The notes beneath the pieces were generated by a model. It had not been told where the DNA came from and searched no databases. It worked only from the letters and a program-made list of their open reading frames with translations. The position numbers were made by a program, and so were the translations under genes. A stretch of DNA of 64,000 nucleotides from Letharia columbiana (taxonomy: Eukaryota > Ascomycota > Lecanoromycetes > Lecanorales > Parmeliaceae), in the NCBI RefSeq assembly GCF_014066305.1, contig NW_023501071.1:496001-560000 (forward strand). The letters are read 5' to 3'. Below, piece after piece: positions 1-14,457 of this stretch. Each line of letters opens with the position of its first letter. Within the stretch, counting starts at the first letter, position 1.

Positions 1-258
1 TTTTATATTATTAAAAAGTGAAATCTTTATTCTATAATTAAAAAAATAACTTTAAAGTTTTAATAGAAAATAGTAAATTTATTAAAGAGTTAAAAGTAAG
101 AGTAAGAGATTTTAATAATTACGAATACTAATTTATTTATTCGCGATAACTTAGTCGATTTAATTAAAGAGCGTAGCAAATTTTAATTTATAATTAATTA
201 TATATATAAATTTAAGATTTTATAGCTTAGCTCTATCTTATTCTATTATATATACTAA
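1..258 (-). mobile_element. Helitron 5' part, cut by window edge
   Basis: Read on the minus strand this starts with the mutated form of the family 5' end (TCAGTATATATA, here CTAA at 255-258 on the plus strand) and runs out of the window. Its interior matches the 630-bp copy at 14,458-15,087, including the segment reading agctctatcttattctatta. The base outside the 5' end is T on the plus strand, that is A on the element strand, as in all other copies. CpA sites are almost all lost. Confidence 0.7.
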
Positions 259-672
259 TTATTATACTTATTAATTTACTTCTTAAATTATTATATTAAA
301 TAAATTTACTTAAAGTAATAATTTATTAATATACTAATTAGTATAAACTAAAACTTACTATTAATATATAATTTCTTTTAAAAAATTTATATAAATAAAA
401 TTAAAAATTAAAAAATTTATTTTAAATCTTAAGCGCTTAATATAAAGTACTAGAAGATTTATATCTATTTTATAACTATATATTAAATTTTACTTACTTT
501 AAATTTTAGAAATAAAAATCTTTACTTTTAATTGAGATAAAGAAATTATAAATTTAATATTAAATATTAATAAGAGTTATTTATTATTTTCTATTATATT
601 TTAAATAATTAATAGTATATAAAATAACTAGTTTATTATTCTAAAAAATTATAATAAGTTATTATTATAAAA
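259..672. other. AT-rich spacer, nothing recognised
   Basis: Sequence between two Helitrons. It is dominated by TA-rich words with many stops in all frames. No domain or repeat boundary was recognised. Confidence 0.5.
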
Positions 673-3600
673 TAAGTAAAGGCCTATGAATTAAATTCAT
701 GAAGTTGAATTTTTTATTTTTCTAAGTTAAATGGAGTTGGATTTTTCTAAGTTAAATGGAATTTTAGCTCTAGCCCTAAGTTAAATCAAACTTTAATCGC
801 TTACTATACGTTTTTAATCTACTTTTATTATTATAAAATTGATAAAGAAGGTGAAAGTCTTAATTCTAAGTTAAGTTAAACTCTATTTACTTTCTATACG
901 ATAAATAGTTTACTTCTATTACTATAGATCGCTAATTAATTATATTCTTATCTAAGAAAGTAATATCTACTTAATAATCTTATTTTTAATATATCTTATC
1001 GGTCGAGTAGATTATCTTTTTAATAGATTATCTAGAATTATAATTAATAAATTAGTCTTACTAGTAACTTAGCTTAAGATTATATATAATTAATTATAGA
1101 TAAAGATCTCGAGATATAAATATAGGTCGATCTACTATAATAACTAATTTTAGATCTTATTAATCGTTATACTAAAGACTAATCGAATTAGAAATTAAAT
1201 ATATCGAAAGAAAGTATATAGATCGTTTAAATTAGGCGGAGCTAGAGGAATACGTAATATATAATATTATTTATTATTATATTCGCTTTTAAGAATATAA
1301 TAATCGAGTATCTTAGACTTAATATACTTAATTTATAGATATATTCTATTATATAGATTTATACGCTACTTTAAATTTCTTAATAATATTACTATATAAT
1401 TCTATTTTAACTTTAAATAATAAGATAAAAGTAAGATTAATTTAAAGGTATTTATTATTTTAGTAGATAGAAGAAAGCTATTTTCCTTATTAACGACTTA
1501 ATCTCTATTATTATAAATAATCTTAATTTTAGAGAACTTATTAAGAACTTAACTATTAAATTAAGCGATATTCTTATTAAGAATATAAAGAATTATTCTA
1601 AATATATAAAAATTAGCTATTCGATATAGGTTAAGATTATTATAAATAGTATTAATTAGTTAAGTAATAAAGTCGTCTAATAGTTATTCGATAGATTAAT
1701 TAATAGCTTCTCGTCCTTCGAAGCTTATTAAGATATTATTATCTATATCTAATAATTTTTAAACGAATTCCTTTATATTAATTTGATCTTAATTAATAAA
1801 ATTAAGATTTCGAAGTCTTATATTTTCTATTAATTTGAGGATTTAAATATAATTTTAAAGATAAAACGCCTTTAACGTAGTTTAAGCGATGCGATTTAAC
1901 TTAATACTTTTAATAATTAAAAGAATTTAATAAAAGTTATTATAGAAGTATATAATTATGTTATTAAAAGAAGTAAAGTTTTTTTAAATATCTTAAAGTA
2001 TATAATTAACGGCCTCGATATCGTAGCGATTTTATATAAAGATCTCGTTTTAGAAAATAAGCTTAATTATCTTTAATAACTAAGCTAAATTAGACTCTAT
2101 CAATATATTATAATTAGATTAAGTAATAGTATTAAGAGAGATCTTAAAGTAAGAATAAGTAATAGTATTATCTTAAAGAAGAATAAAGATAATACTAGAT
2201 AAAGCTATAGTAATAGCTATTTTAGAGTTATTTCGTATTCTTCGTAATACGATATTCTAAAGTATAATTTTATTAATATCTTTATAGCTATTAAGAAAGA
2301 AGAGTTAATTATTAAAATAAGAAATCGCGTTTTAAATAGCGTTAGTTATAGTAATTTAATTATTATTAAAATTTATTTATATTTAATTTTAGATATTAAT
2401 TCGATAGCTATATACTTCGCGTAAAAGTCGATTTTAATTATTAATATAATACTATTTATAATCTCATTAAATCGCGAGTAGATTAAAGCTAGTAATAAGA
2501 TTAATATCCTTTATAGAGCTAATATTATTTTTCTTTAAGCGAATTTAAATTAAATAAAGATAGAAGTCTTTAGCGACGATTTATTTATATTATATATTAT
2601 TCGATAGAAAGAGAATATAGTATTAAGTCTAAAGAATATAAATAAGATTATTAGATAATTTAAATAAAGAATAATAAGTATTAGTTAAGAAATATACGCA
2701 AAGTATAAGAGAAAAATTAAATTATTTATGAGTAAAAAAAGAAAAAATGTCTAGCGCGAAAAGTTTTAATAATTAAAAAAAGAATATTATATTAAAAAAT
2801 ATCGCGATATTTTAAAATTATCGTTAGCGCGATAATCTTCTTATTCTATAATTTAAAGTACTTTAACTTATTAAAGAAATTACTAAGAAAAAATATATCT
2901 AGCGTAAAAAATTTTAATATATAAAAAAAGAAATACTATATTAAAAAAAGTTATAATATTTTAATATTATCGTTAGCGCGATAAGCTATTTATATTACAC
3001 TTAAAGTATTTCTACTTAATAAAAAAGAAATTATCTATATATCTTAATTTATAATTATTCTATAGATCTAGAGAATTATCGAGCTTATATTATAGTAGAA
3101 TTATTATAAAGAGATCTTATAAGTAATATTCTCTCTTCTAAGCCGCTACTTTATTTAATACTTAATTTTATTTAACGTTATTATAAAGTAAATTTCTTAT
3201 TATATAAATATTATAATAGAAAGAAAGAATATTATCGTCTATCGTGCGTAAGTCTTCGAAGAATATAGAATTTAATACGTTTAGAAGGAGGTATCGTAGA
3301 TAAAAGAGCTCTCTAGCGTTTAGATTAATATAGTATATTCTTATAATAATACCTCTACGCTTCTAACGTAAACTCTATTTAAATATATCTTACTTATTTT
3401 TTTTAGATATATTATATCGATAGATCGATATAGAAGAGATCTTCTATTTATTTTCGCTATTAATATCGTTAATTTAGTTAAAAGAAGGCTATTAGCTTAA
3501 TCTAGCGTTTATATTCTATATTAATTATATAGAATAGATTATTATTATTATTAAATATTATATTTTATTAATTTAAAAGATAAATAAATAATTATTTAAT

Positions 3601-6600
3601 AGAAGAATTATAATTATATAATTTAAAGCTAAAAATCCTTTAATAGACTTTTATAGAGTCTATTTATTATATATCTTAATACTCTTAAATCTCGTTTATC
3701 TAATTTAGACTTATATTATTTTAATCTATATCGCTTTTATACTCTATTCGAAGATTAGCTCGATTACTACTCTTATAAATATATTTAAAGATATATTTAT
3801 AGACTTTAATATTAACGTAAATCTTTATATTAATATAAGCGTTATACTTAATCGATAAATAGAAACTATAGAGTATTATCTAGTAATTCTACTTAAATTT
3901 ATTATCTAATATTTTAGTAGATTTATATTAATAATATATAAAGTATTTAAAGTCTAGTTTAAAGACGATATAGTCGCTAAAGTTCTTCGAAAATCGCTTA
4001 TTATATACGTTCTTATCTAAGTTCTAATAAGATAAAATAATATCTATTCTATTAATAGTATATTAACTATAATTTCTATAGAGTATATATCTAATAACGA
4101 TTATATAGAGATTAAGAAATAGACTTTAATTAGAAATCTTAGTATTAATAGCGATATCGATCTTAGTAACGCTAAAGAATCGATCTTTAGAATATAAAAT
4201 AATAAGGATATAAATATATAATAAACCTCGTTTTTAAAATTTAATAGTATAGATATAAACCGGAATTCGATCTATTATCTATAAAGTTAGTTAGAGTTAA
4301 AGCTAATTAACATTTTAATCGATTATACTTCGCCTTTATAGGGGTGAAAAAAAAATTGAATAGTATCGTAGGGCTAATTAATAGAAATTATAGTATATAA
4401 TAAGCTAAACTATGCTAGAAGTATCTCTAAAGATTATAATCTATATTAATCGTCTAACTAATATATCGTCTAAGAGGCTACTTTATTAAATAGAATAGGA
4501 GAGAGTTATTATATTATAATAGAGGGTAAAAAGAATAAAAATATATCTAGTATCTTCCTCTTTAGAATATTATTTATAAGAGCTTTTAGCTTTAATCTAA
4601 ATATTTTAATAATTAGATTAGATTAATTAATAGCGCGTTCGTCGAGTAGAAGATTTTCGATAATCTTAATCTATTTTAAATTATAGATGAAAGTTATAAA
4701 GAGATTCGATCGGTTAAACTTAATAAATAGAGTAATAATATTTTAATAGAGTTATTTTATAAATTATAGGTTTTCTTAATAGAAGAAAGAAAGAATAATA
4801 TATTATTTACTAGCTTAATTATTTATAATAACTTTATTAACGTAAATATCGACGATTACTTAATAGATATTAATTTAAATAATCTTCTAATTTATCTTTA
4901 ATTAATAGAGTTTATTACTTTCGATAGTTATATAGATATCGTAGATAAAATATTATAATAGTTTATCGTAGTAAAGAAAATAATTAAATTTATTAGAATA
5001 ACTTTATATTATATATCTATAGAAAGTTAGCGATTAATAGAATAGAAGAAATAAATAAGATAAATCTATAATATAAGATAAGCGTTACTCGTTTAGAATT
5101 ATCTCGGCCGATAGTTTCTCTAACTTATGAAATAGCTTTATTATTCCTACTTCGCTAGATAAGAAGACTTCTATCTAATATAATATCTATATTAGATATA
5201 TTATTATACTATAATTATTCGTCGAATAAGAAGATAAGAGAATAGCGTAGGGGTATATAGGCTGGATGTTAATATAAAATATTAAATCTCTTATTATTTC
5301 GAGTTTCTATTAATATATCTCTAGTCTTAAATATATCTAATAAATTATTAATATTACTCTTTTAGATAATAGCGATTTTATCTAAAATAAAACGATTATA
5401 GATATATAGATTATAATATTATAAGTTTTTATAAAGTAGCTTATAGTCTTATATATTCGAATTAGCTTTTAGTTTTTTAGATATCGATTTAAGAGCGTTA
5501 ATATAGAAATTAATACTTTTAAGATTTATAGCTATTTTACGATAAAGCGTCTAATTAATATAATTATAATAGCTATATCTAGTAAAGTTAATATAAAAAA
5601 CGCGGCTAAGAGAAAGTTATATCGTATTATAGACTAATTTTAAATATTATTTATAATATAGATTTAGCTAAATATCGATTTTTCGCTCTTTAAAGACGTT
5701 AGAATAGATATATAAGTAGTAATCGCTCTCTAGATTTTATATATATATAAGGCGATTAAATAATTAATAGTAATTTACTATAAAATTATAAAGATTATAT
5801 TATTATATTAAACGCTATAGCGATAAAATTCTTTATAATTATTAATAAAATTCGAGATCTCTAGCGTTAAAGAGTAGAGGATTTAATTAATAATATACTC
5901 GCTAGAGTTAATTAAATCGTTTATACTCATTTCGACGCTCTTATAGCCTTATTCTATATCGTCTATCTTATTTATTTTAAATATATTAACTTTAATCTTT
6001 TCGCTATTATAGCATTACTCGACTATTTTATCTTTCTATAACGTTATATTATAGCGATTATAAATCTAATTTATAAAATTTAAATTATATTATATAGACT
6101 TTATAGTATATAAGTAATACGCGATATAGCTAACGAGTCTTATTAAAGACTAAGTAGAATTTATATAAAAGCTAAAAGATAAATTAAAAGAATATAGACT
6201 ATCGAAAGAGTTATTATTAAAGAAGTCTAATAGTAGATCTTATAATAGAGAGTCTTCGATAGCGTCTTTCTCTTATTTAAAAGCTTTTTTTAATAATATT
6301 TAAAATCTAATATACGTTAAGAGATTTTAAAATAGAGTAATAAAGAATAGATAGAGAAGAAAAACGCGTTTTAAAAGATATTATCGCTAGCTTAGAAGAA
6401 GTATATAGAGGAGAACGTATCCGTTTAGACTCTTTTTAAGAGTTTTCTAACGCGTTTATAAGTAGTAATAGATAGCTATTAAGCTCGCTTACGGCCTCGA
6501 TTATTAGTAATAGCGAATTCGTTAAGAAATAGCTTAAAGACGTTAATAGAGGCTCTAAAAGAGGGGTAGAAGAAATATATATATCTTATAGATCTAATAA

Positions 6601-7043
6601 TATAAGAGCGAGGGGTAGAGAGAGTAAATATATTTATATTAATGAAATTAATAGAATTAATAGAGTAATAGAGAAATAATAATTATATAAATAGATGAAA
6701 GAATTATTATTCGATCTCGTCTCGAACGTATTTAATATAATTACGATATTTAAATATTAGTTTAACTTATTAATAGTAGACTAAACTTTATTATTTTTAT
6801 AGCGTTAGAAAGCGTATACTAAGCTCTATAATTTACGAAATTATAAAGTAATAGTATTTATAGAAAGCTGGTTATTTCAGAGAGGAAGACTTCTATATAT
6901 AGATTTTTAATAATTATAAACGCTAATTTATTTATTCGCGGTATCTAATTAAAAAGCGTAGATCTAATAAATTTATAATTGACTGCATATATAAATTTAA
7001 GATTTTCTAGTTTAGCTCTATCTTATTCTTTTATATATACTAA
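673..7043 (-). mobile_element. Decayed 6.4-kb Helitron of the coding type
   Basis: Both ends match the family. The 5' end on the minus strand is at 7,043 (mutated TCAG). The 3' end is at 673 (TAAGTAAAGGCC on the plus strand, the complement of GGCCTTTACTTA), next to the palindrome ATGAATTAAATTCAT. It is preceded by A and followed by T on its own strand. At 6,371 bp it is by far the longest copy and the only one with Rep-type coding remains. Its leading part matches the derivatives at 20,686 and 25,250, which look like internal deletions of such a copy. Stops fill the frames and CpA is depleted, so it cannot be active. Confidence 0.8.
3520..5300 (-). pseudogene. Helitron Rep/helicase protein relic (Helitron-like N-terminal and Rep region)
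   Basis: Minus-strand translation gives several blocks typical of Helitron RepHel proteins, separated by stops and frame breaks. Near 5,270 it reads HPAYIPLRYSLIFLFDE, the segment before the Rep domain (family form roughly HPAYMPLRYPLLFPYGE). Near 3,850-3,780 it reads SIKYNAYINIKI and then YKYIFKYIYK, matching the family's LLxKYNAHINVEI..KYIFKYIYKG. About 70 codons later comes DEI.EY.DI followed by RIFSFKLY, matching the 'DEIxxYxDxRWIxxxEAxWRIxxF' stretch. The replication-initiator role and nuclear site are known for the family. The order of blocks is what I see. I could not place the helicase motifs, expected between about 700 and 3,500. Confidence 0.72.
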
Positions 7044-9580
7044 TTATCTAGATTAAAGTTATTATCTTAATATAGATATATATTATACTTACTTATTTTA
7101 TTAATAAATACTATATTTATATAATAGATTCTTATTATTATCTTAAAAAATAAAAGATTTTAATTAAAATTAATAATATATTTAATTATTATATTAATTT
7201 TAAGATTATATTCGACTTAGAAATTTAATTATCTTTATAGTTTATAGTATTTAAAGTATTTAATTTATAATTCTAAAAGATTATATTATATTAAAAAATA
7301 AGAATAATTTATTCTTATAAAATAATATATATTATGCTTTCATCTTTAATTAATAAATACTCTATTTATATATTAGATTTTTATTATTATTTTAAAAATT
7401 ATAAGATTTTAATTAAAATCTATAAGATATTTAATTATTATATTATTCTTAAAATTATATTTAATTTTAATTTCAATTATTTATATTCTTTATAATTAAT
7501 ATTATATAAAGTATTCAAGTTATAATAATAGATTTTTATTATTATCTATTAAAAAAAGATTCTATTAAAATCTATAAGATATTATATTTTTTATAAAATT
7601 AATTATTAATTACTAATTAACTTATTAATATATAATTAAACTCGCGAATCTTTTTAAGATTTAAACTTAAATTCTTCCTTAAATCTTTTATTATATTTAA
7701 TCTATTCTTCTTTATCTATAAATCTTATAATATTATAATATTAATTATTATTTAAATTTTATATAAGCGCTATAAATTAAGATAAAAATCGTAAATTTTT
7801 TATATACTACTTCTTTCTTTTTTTCTTTTTTTCTTTTACTTATTATAATATTGTATTAATTAGAATAATATATTATAAGCGTACTAATAAAGATCGCTTA
7901 TCTACTTACTCGATAGTCTTAATATAAAAAAAAATTATAAATTTAATTTATAGACCTTTACTCGTATATAATTAAAAGATTAAATAATCTTCGCTTTTAT
8001 ATATTAAAATAGAAATAATAGTATTAAGAAGTTATAAGAATAATATTAATAGTTACTTCTTTAAAGTCTTTTAAGTCGTCTATATTTTCTTATTAGACTT
8101 AGAGTCTAGATTTAAAAAAAGAGAATAGTATATAAATATTAATTTTAGATCTCGACGATTCTTAACGCTCTTAGTTTTATTTTACTAGGAAATAACTCTC
8201 GAGAGTTATTTTTAAATATTATAAAAATATAATAATCGAATAATACTCTATATATATTTAACGCTAAGTTGAAAATATATTAAGATTATTTTAAAAATTT
8301 ATAGTTATCGAAGTACTTTTAAGTATTTAAACGAAATCTATATTTCTATTATAATTTATAAGACTCTTTTTAAACTCTTTATTAATACTACTATATAATA
8401 TTCTTTATTCTTTACTCGTCTCTTATAATAATTTAATTCTTAAACTTAATATCGCGAACGATTATAAGTCTAGCTTCTATATTATTCTCGACGTATTCGA
8501 TAATCTTTTAAATTTAATATAATAAATCTATCGAGAATACTTCGAATATTTATAACGCGTCTTTTTTCTTTTTTTCTTTATTATTTAACTAATTATAATC
8601 TAATATATTTAAAATTACTACTCTATTTACTTCTAATTAAAACGAATTAAATAAAGTCTTAAAGCGTTAAAAACGAGTTATTTAGATTAAGACTATAAAG
8701 AAATATTTAAATTAACGTAATAATCTACTTAAGCGTATCTTATTACTTTTAGAATATTAACTATTAATAATTAACTATTATTTAATTATTAATTATCTTT
8801 CTAATAATATAGAAATATATTTATATTTAATATTTTATCTTATATAGACTAATATTATCTAAGAAGAGCTCTATAAAAATATTAATTTATATATCTCTAT
8901 ATAGAAGAATTTAAACTCTAATTAAGAGTCTATAAATATTTCGAAATTTAAAATCTTTATCGCTATTATTAAGAGTATTAGAAGTTTCTAGAGTAAGTAA
9001 TTATAGAATTATTAAAAGAAGAAAACTTCTTTACTTAAAAACGTCTATCTTTATCTTCTATTATTATATTATTAAGATATTTATAAGATAATTATAACTA
9101 ATAAAACTTAAAGAATAATTATATATATATTTAATATCGTATAGATATTAAGAGAAGAGATTTTAGTAGAGAGATTAATAATTATAGTAATATTTCTCTA
9201 AGAATTAAAGAAGAGTATAGTATATATAAAATCTTCTTATATCGTAAAGAAAACTATATAAAGCGATTCTATAATAGAATAGTTACTATATAGTCTCTAG
9301 ACTAGATATAAGTTATTTATAATAGATTATATAATAAAAGTAAAGTAATAGTAAAGATAATAGTAGAGAAGATAAATTTATTATATGTGAGAGGTTATTA
9401 AATACGTATTACTTATAGTAGTAATAACGATATACGAGGTTATTCGTCTTATTATTATTATTTTAATAATTATATTTAAATTAAGCGACTTAATCGACTA
9501 TATAAATAAAGATTTAGAGTTATAATTTATAAGAGCTAGAGCTAGAAGTAGCCGTAGATTCTCGAATTCTCGGCGATAAG
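7044..9580. other. AT-rich region with a Helitron 3' end and about 240-bp direct repeats
   Basis: 7,085-7,600 holds two to three diverged direct copies of an AT-rich unit of about 240 bp, each opening with aataaatact and an ttattattat stretch. A Helitron 3' terminus (palindrome plus CCTTTACTCG) ends at 7,964 on the plus strand, followed by T. I found no matching 5' end for it upstream, so it may be truncated. 8,000-9,580 shows no recognisable coding. It is the left flank of the Gypsy insertion. Confidence 0.5.
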
Positions 9581-9763
9581 TATTACGAGCGTACTCTATA
9601 TTCTTAATATATTACTTAGCTCTCTTACTTATTCGAGTCTAGCGTATCTTAATAGAGGTATTTCTCTACTATTTAATATCTTTCTTCTATCTATATAGTT
9701 TAATATCTTAATTATCTTATTTAATATATCTATATTAATATTATATTTATATCGATTTTAATA
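9581..9763 (+). repeat. 5' LTR of the Gypsy element (mutated copy)
   Basis: 183 bp, same length as the 3' LTR. Nearly every CA/TG kept in the 3' LTR is TA here, so mutation fell much more heavily on this copy. Confidence 0.88.
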
Positions 9764-11439
9764 TTATAATTAAAATTAACTTACTTATTTTATTCTTATT
9801 AATAAATAAATTTAAAGAAACGCGCTAATAAAGACTTTAATAAGAAACTAAGTTAAATTATCGTATTTTTAAATAAGTCTATTAGATAGATAATTCGATT
9901 TTAAAGTAAATCGAACTCGATAAATAGTAGTTAAGAGATAAATAAGATATTAGACTATTTATACGACTAGCGAATTAAAAGAAATAGCTAATATTATTAA
10001 AATATTATTAAAATATTATTTATAAGCTTTCTTATATATAACTTTTTTATAAGATAAGAAACTCTCTAAACGAAGTAAGTATACTCGAAAAAATATTATT
10101 TAAAATATTTATAGTCTTTTTAATATCTTAAATAATTAAGAGATAAGTATATTAAGCTCTCGTAAAGAAATAACCTTATCTCGGGCTTTATAGTGAAATT
10201 TTTTATTCTTAATATCGAATAATTTTAACGCGCTTTAAAGAAACTTTACTATTCTCTAGTATATCTAATATCTTTAATACTTATTCTTTTAAAGCATTTA
10301 AACTCCTTTTTATTTTATTTTAAATCTTCTTTTTTATAATAAAGTCTAATATCGAAAGAATAGATTAAATTAAGATTTTATTTAAGTAAATTAAATTCTA
10401 ATAAGTATTAGTTCTATTAGATAATATAGTTAATAAGATAAACTTAATAGAAGTATTTTAAAATATCGCTAGTAGTTAATAATTATAATATTAGACTAAG
10501 TACTAACTCGACGAATTTATAATTATATTAAATAAGATTTATTAGAAGCGAGACGATTTTCGAAAGATTATTACTCGATATTATATTATCGTTATAAAAA
10601 AGAATCTAGCTATAAATAATTTATATTAGATCTATAAAATAATCGAGAAGATAAATTAATTAATTTAAGATTTCTAGAAGAATATAATTTTTTTATATCG
10701 AAAAGTTAATAATCTTAATTTATAGTTAATAAAGAATTTATAACTACTCTTAATTGAGAAAGAATATATATCTAGACATTTAAAAGAGAAATTAATTAAG
10801 ATTCTAGATTTATCTTTATTTATCGATAGTAATAACCCTATCTAAGATAATTAATTCTTTAAAATAAAATAGAAATTTAAAGCTAATAGCGATTATTATC
10901 TTATTAAGAATTTTAAAATAATCTATATAGTTTTATAACTCGGTGATAAAACTATATAATATATTATATATAGAAAACTTTAAAACTTTATTAATTTATA
11001 TTAATCTATTAATAAGATTATAAATAAATTAATCGATATCTATAAGAATTTAAATTAATATAATAATATATAGCGTAAGATAAATATTCTATAATAAGAA
11101 ATCTAATTTTTTATTAACTTCTATTTAGACTTTATTCGATTAGATATTATTTTTAATATTAATAAAATTATTATAATAGAGTATTATCTTCTAAAGAAAT
11201 TAAAAAAAAATCTAAGAAATTTATAAAATATTATAAGAGATTTTATTATCTTAAAGACTATAAAGAAATATCTTCGAAAATTAAATAACTTATATCGTAT
11301 TAGATATAAAGATATAGAGTTTATAAAGACTATTATAAAGTTAATTATAATATAAATTATAACTAATATATATCTTATATCTATTATTGAAGTTATAACC
11401 GCTATATCTCTAAATATTAAAATCGATTTAAAGTTAAGA

Positions 11440-11500
11440 GAATCGATATATTATAATTACGATAAGAAAGGCTACTATCGAAATATTTATATAATAACTA
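11440..11500 (+). pseudogene. Gag zinc knuckle relic (CCHC lost)
   Basis: Translation reads YYNYDKKGYYRNIY, the expected pattern of CxxCxxxGHxxxxC knuckles (CYNCxKKGHYxRxC) with each Cys and the His turned into Tyr. This Cys/His-to-Tyr pattern is what TGT/TGC/CAC to TAT/TAC changes give. In the family this motif binds genomic RNA in the virus-like particle. Confidence 0.7.
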
Positions 11501-12559
11501 TTTAAATCGAGATCGATAAAAAGATCTTTAAAAAAGTATAACTTTACGCGATAGATATAGATAAAGAATTTGAAATCGATAATATCGATATTATAGATAG
11601 CGATAATTCTTTATTAGATTCGAGAAATAAATAGCCTCTTTTAAAGTTATAATAAGAGATATTTATAAAGTATATCTAGTAGATACTCTTAATAACGCCC
11701 TAGCACGTCGTTCTTTTTATATATAAATTATACTATCTTTATAAGAAAGAAAGTACTTACTTAAAAACTTTCTTATAGATAATAAATATATCAATACTTA
11801 TATAGTTATAAATAAGTTCTTAATTCTAGCAATATATAAAGTTTTATATCTAGAATTACTCTTATTATTATAATTTAAATTATTAAGAGATTATAATAAC
11901 TAGATTATAAAATAATTAATTATATACTACTTACTCTTAACGATAATAGTAAAAAGTTATTAAGAAGAAATATACTTAATGCTAATTATACTATTAAAAT
12001 ATAATATAATAATTAAAAAATCTTAAATAAATAAATACGAGGTAGTTCTTAATATATTATAAAATAAGATACTCTTTCTATTTAATCGATATAATTATAA
12101 TAATAATTAGATATTAATAATAAACGAACTTCTCTTTCTATTAACTTCGAAGCTTTAATTACTTATATTACTTATTCTTTTATCTATTATACTAAAATAA
12201 TAAAGCTCTCTTTTACTTACTTATAATAATAAGACTAATTTAAATATCTTTTTATTAAATAAGAATAAGAATAATAAGTAATCTAAGTTTATTAATATCG
12301 CTAAGATTAGTATAGCGATCTACTATTAATTAACTCATAAAAAAAATAATAAACTATTTATATTAATAATAAATAAGATCTATAATAACTTATTAATACT
12401 ATATATATTTTTTACTATTCGAATATCTCGCGATCTTCGTATATTAGTTAATAAATTATATTTCTATAACTTAGAAAAGAAATATAAAAGATATTATAGT
12501 TTTAATTATCTTATTTAGATTAATAGTATTAATAAGATTAGTTTTAAGAAGATAAAATA

Positions 12560-13180
12560 TAAGCTATTTACGAAATATTACGATTATCTCGATATTTTCG
12601 ATAGAGCTAAAATAAATATACTTTTCTTATATTATTTTTATAATTATAAGCTAAAATTTAATAATAGCTTCGATAAAACGAAATTTTCGAAAAGTAGAAT
12701 CTATTTAATATTAAAATATAAATTAAAATAGATAAAGAAGTATTTAGACGAATATTTAAAGAAGGAATTTATAATATTAAGTTATATATTATTTATCTTA
12801 TTTATTCTATTCGCGGAAAAGTCGAATAAAGAATTACGTTTTTATATAAACTATCGAAAGCTAAACGCTATTACTAAAAGAAATCGATATCTAATTCTAT
12901 TAATAGATAAGATTTTAATAAAAATCTAAAAATATAAATATCTTACTCGATTAAATATTATAGTTATATTTAATAAACTATATATATATCTCGATAGCGA
13001 GAATTTTACTACTTTTATTATCTTTCTTAAAGTATATAAATATTAAATCCTCTCCTTCGATCTAATTAACGGCCCAGCTATATATTAATAATATATAAAT
13101 AATATTCTATTCGAGTATCTAAATAACTTCTATTAGATCTATTTTAATAATATACTTATTTATAATAAGATAAAAAAGAA
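12560..13180 (+). pseudogene. Gypsy reverse transcriptase relic
   Basis: The frame reads ...EYLDEYLKKEFI near 12,740, then [17 protein letters not shown] near 12,840 (family form [22 protein letters not shown]), and YFNNILIYNK near 13,140 in place of the catalytic YLDDILIYSK. Both catalytic aspartates of the YxDD box are Asn, as G-to-A changes would give. Several stops interrupt it. The enzyme would copy the element RNA into DNA. Confidence 0.88.
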
Positions 13181-13559
13181 ATATATTTAATACGTTAGAT
13201 AAATTCTCTAGAAATTAAAGAATATCGGTCTTTAGATAAATATCCTTAAGTGCGAATTTCATATTTAGAAAATTAAATTTTTAGGCTTACTAATATCTAT
13301 AGACGAGTTATAAATAAATTCTATTAAGATTTAGATTATTATCGAGTAAACTATATCTATTAACCTTAAAGAGATATAAACTTTTATTAGATTTTATAAT
13401 TTTTATTAATAATTTATTAGAGACTTTTTTAAAATAATTAAATCTATAATAAAATTTATAATAAAAGAGATTATATTTAATTGGTTCTTAGTATATTAAG
13501 AGACCTTCTATTTTTTAAAAGTCGTCGTTATTAAAGCTTTAATTCTACGTTATTTTAAT

Positions 13560-13960
13560 AGAATAAAAAAGATTATTCTAGAGATTAACTCTTTCGACTA
13601 CGTTAACGAAGATATTTTTTCTTAATACGATAATAAAGGAGTATTTTACTCGATAGTCTTCTATAATAAAAATCTTATCTTAGTTAAATATAACTATTAG
13701 ATCTATAATAAAAAATTACTAATTATTATTTACTATTTTAAATATTAGCGTCTTAAATTAAAATGTACTAATATCTCTATTAAGATCTTTATAAACTATA
13801 AAGACTTAATATACTTTATTAAAGAAAGAGACCTTAGTCGTCGCTAAGCTCGCTATTTAAATATATTATTTAAATTTAATATAAAGATTATTTATCGATC
13901 TAAATCTTAGAATATTAAGGTCGATATATTTATATAAATAACTAGATATAAACTAATTAA
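13560..13960 (+). pseudogene. Gypsy RNase H relic
   Basis: Blocks match the RNase H of Ty3-type elements. EINSFDYVNEDIFS stands for ETDSSDYAxGAVLSQ with the first catalytic Asp changed to Asn. SIVFYNKNL, then IYNKKLLIII, stand for PVAYFSKKL and IYDKELLAII. IKIFINYKDLIYF, then LSRR.AR, stand for VxIFTDHKNLEYF and LSRRQARW. It lies directly after the reverse transcriptase, as in the family. Confidence 0.85.
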
Positions 13961-14209
13961 TTTTAAGAACGAATAATTACGTTAATAGTATTAAATAATT
14001 CTTATTTTTAATTAATTAAAATTAGATAGCGAATATATCGATATATATATAATTAATAATCTTATCTATTATAAGATAGTAGAGGTTAATAAAAAAGATA
14101 ACTATTATATAAAAATTCGTAACGCTATCGCCGAAGATAAGAATAAGTTTTAAGAAATTACTCTTAATAAGTACTTTATATAGAATAGAGTACTTTATTA
14201 TAAAAATCG

Positions 14210-14457
14210 TTTATAAATATTCGATAATATATATATTAATATTATTTAAGAGATATACGATTAACTATTTTACGATTATTTTAAAATAATATAAATTTAT
14301 AAACTATTTAAAAGAAAATATTATTAGCGAGAAATAAGGGCGATAATAGCTATCTATATCTAGAATTACTATATCTATTAAAGAACTAAAATATCTCGTA
14401 ATCGAGAATATAGTTTATTATAATTTCTATTAATTTTATAAAAACGATAATAAGATA
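14210..14457 (+). pseudogene. Gypsy integrase, N-terminal zinc-binding part
   Basis: Blocks such as NYYIY.RTKISR followed by LLQFLLIL correspond to C..C.R.K..R..GLLQPLPI of Gypsy integrases just before the catalytic core. The coding reads R**DI (for RWQDI) up to 14,457, where a Helitron begins. The sentence resumes at 15,088. Confidence 0.75.

Noticed and set aside
7600..7964. A complete miniature Helitron ending at 7,964
   Set aside because: The 3' end is clear, but no matching 5' TCAG/TTAATATATATA end was found upstream.
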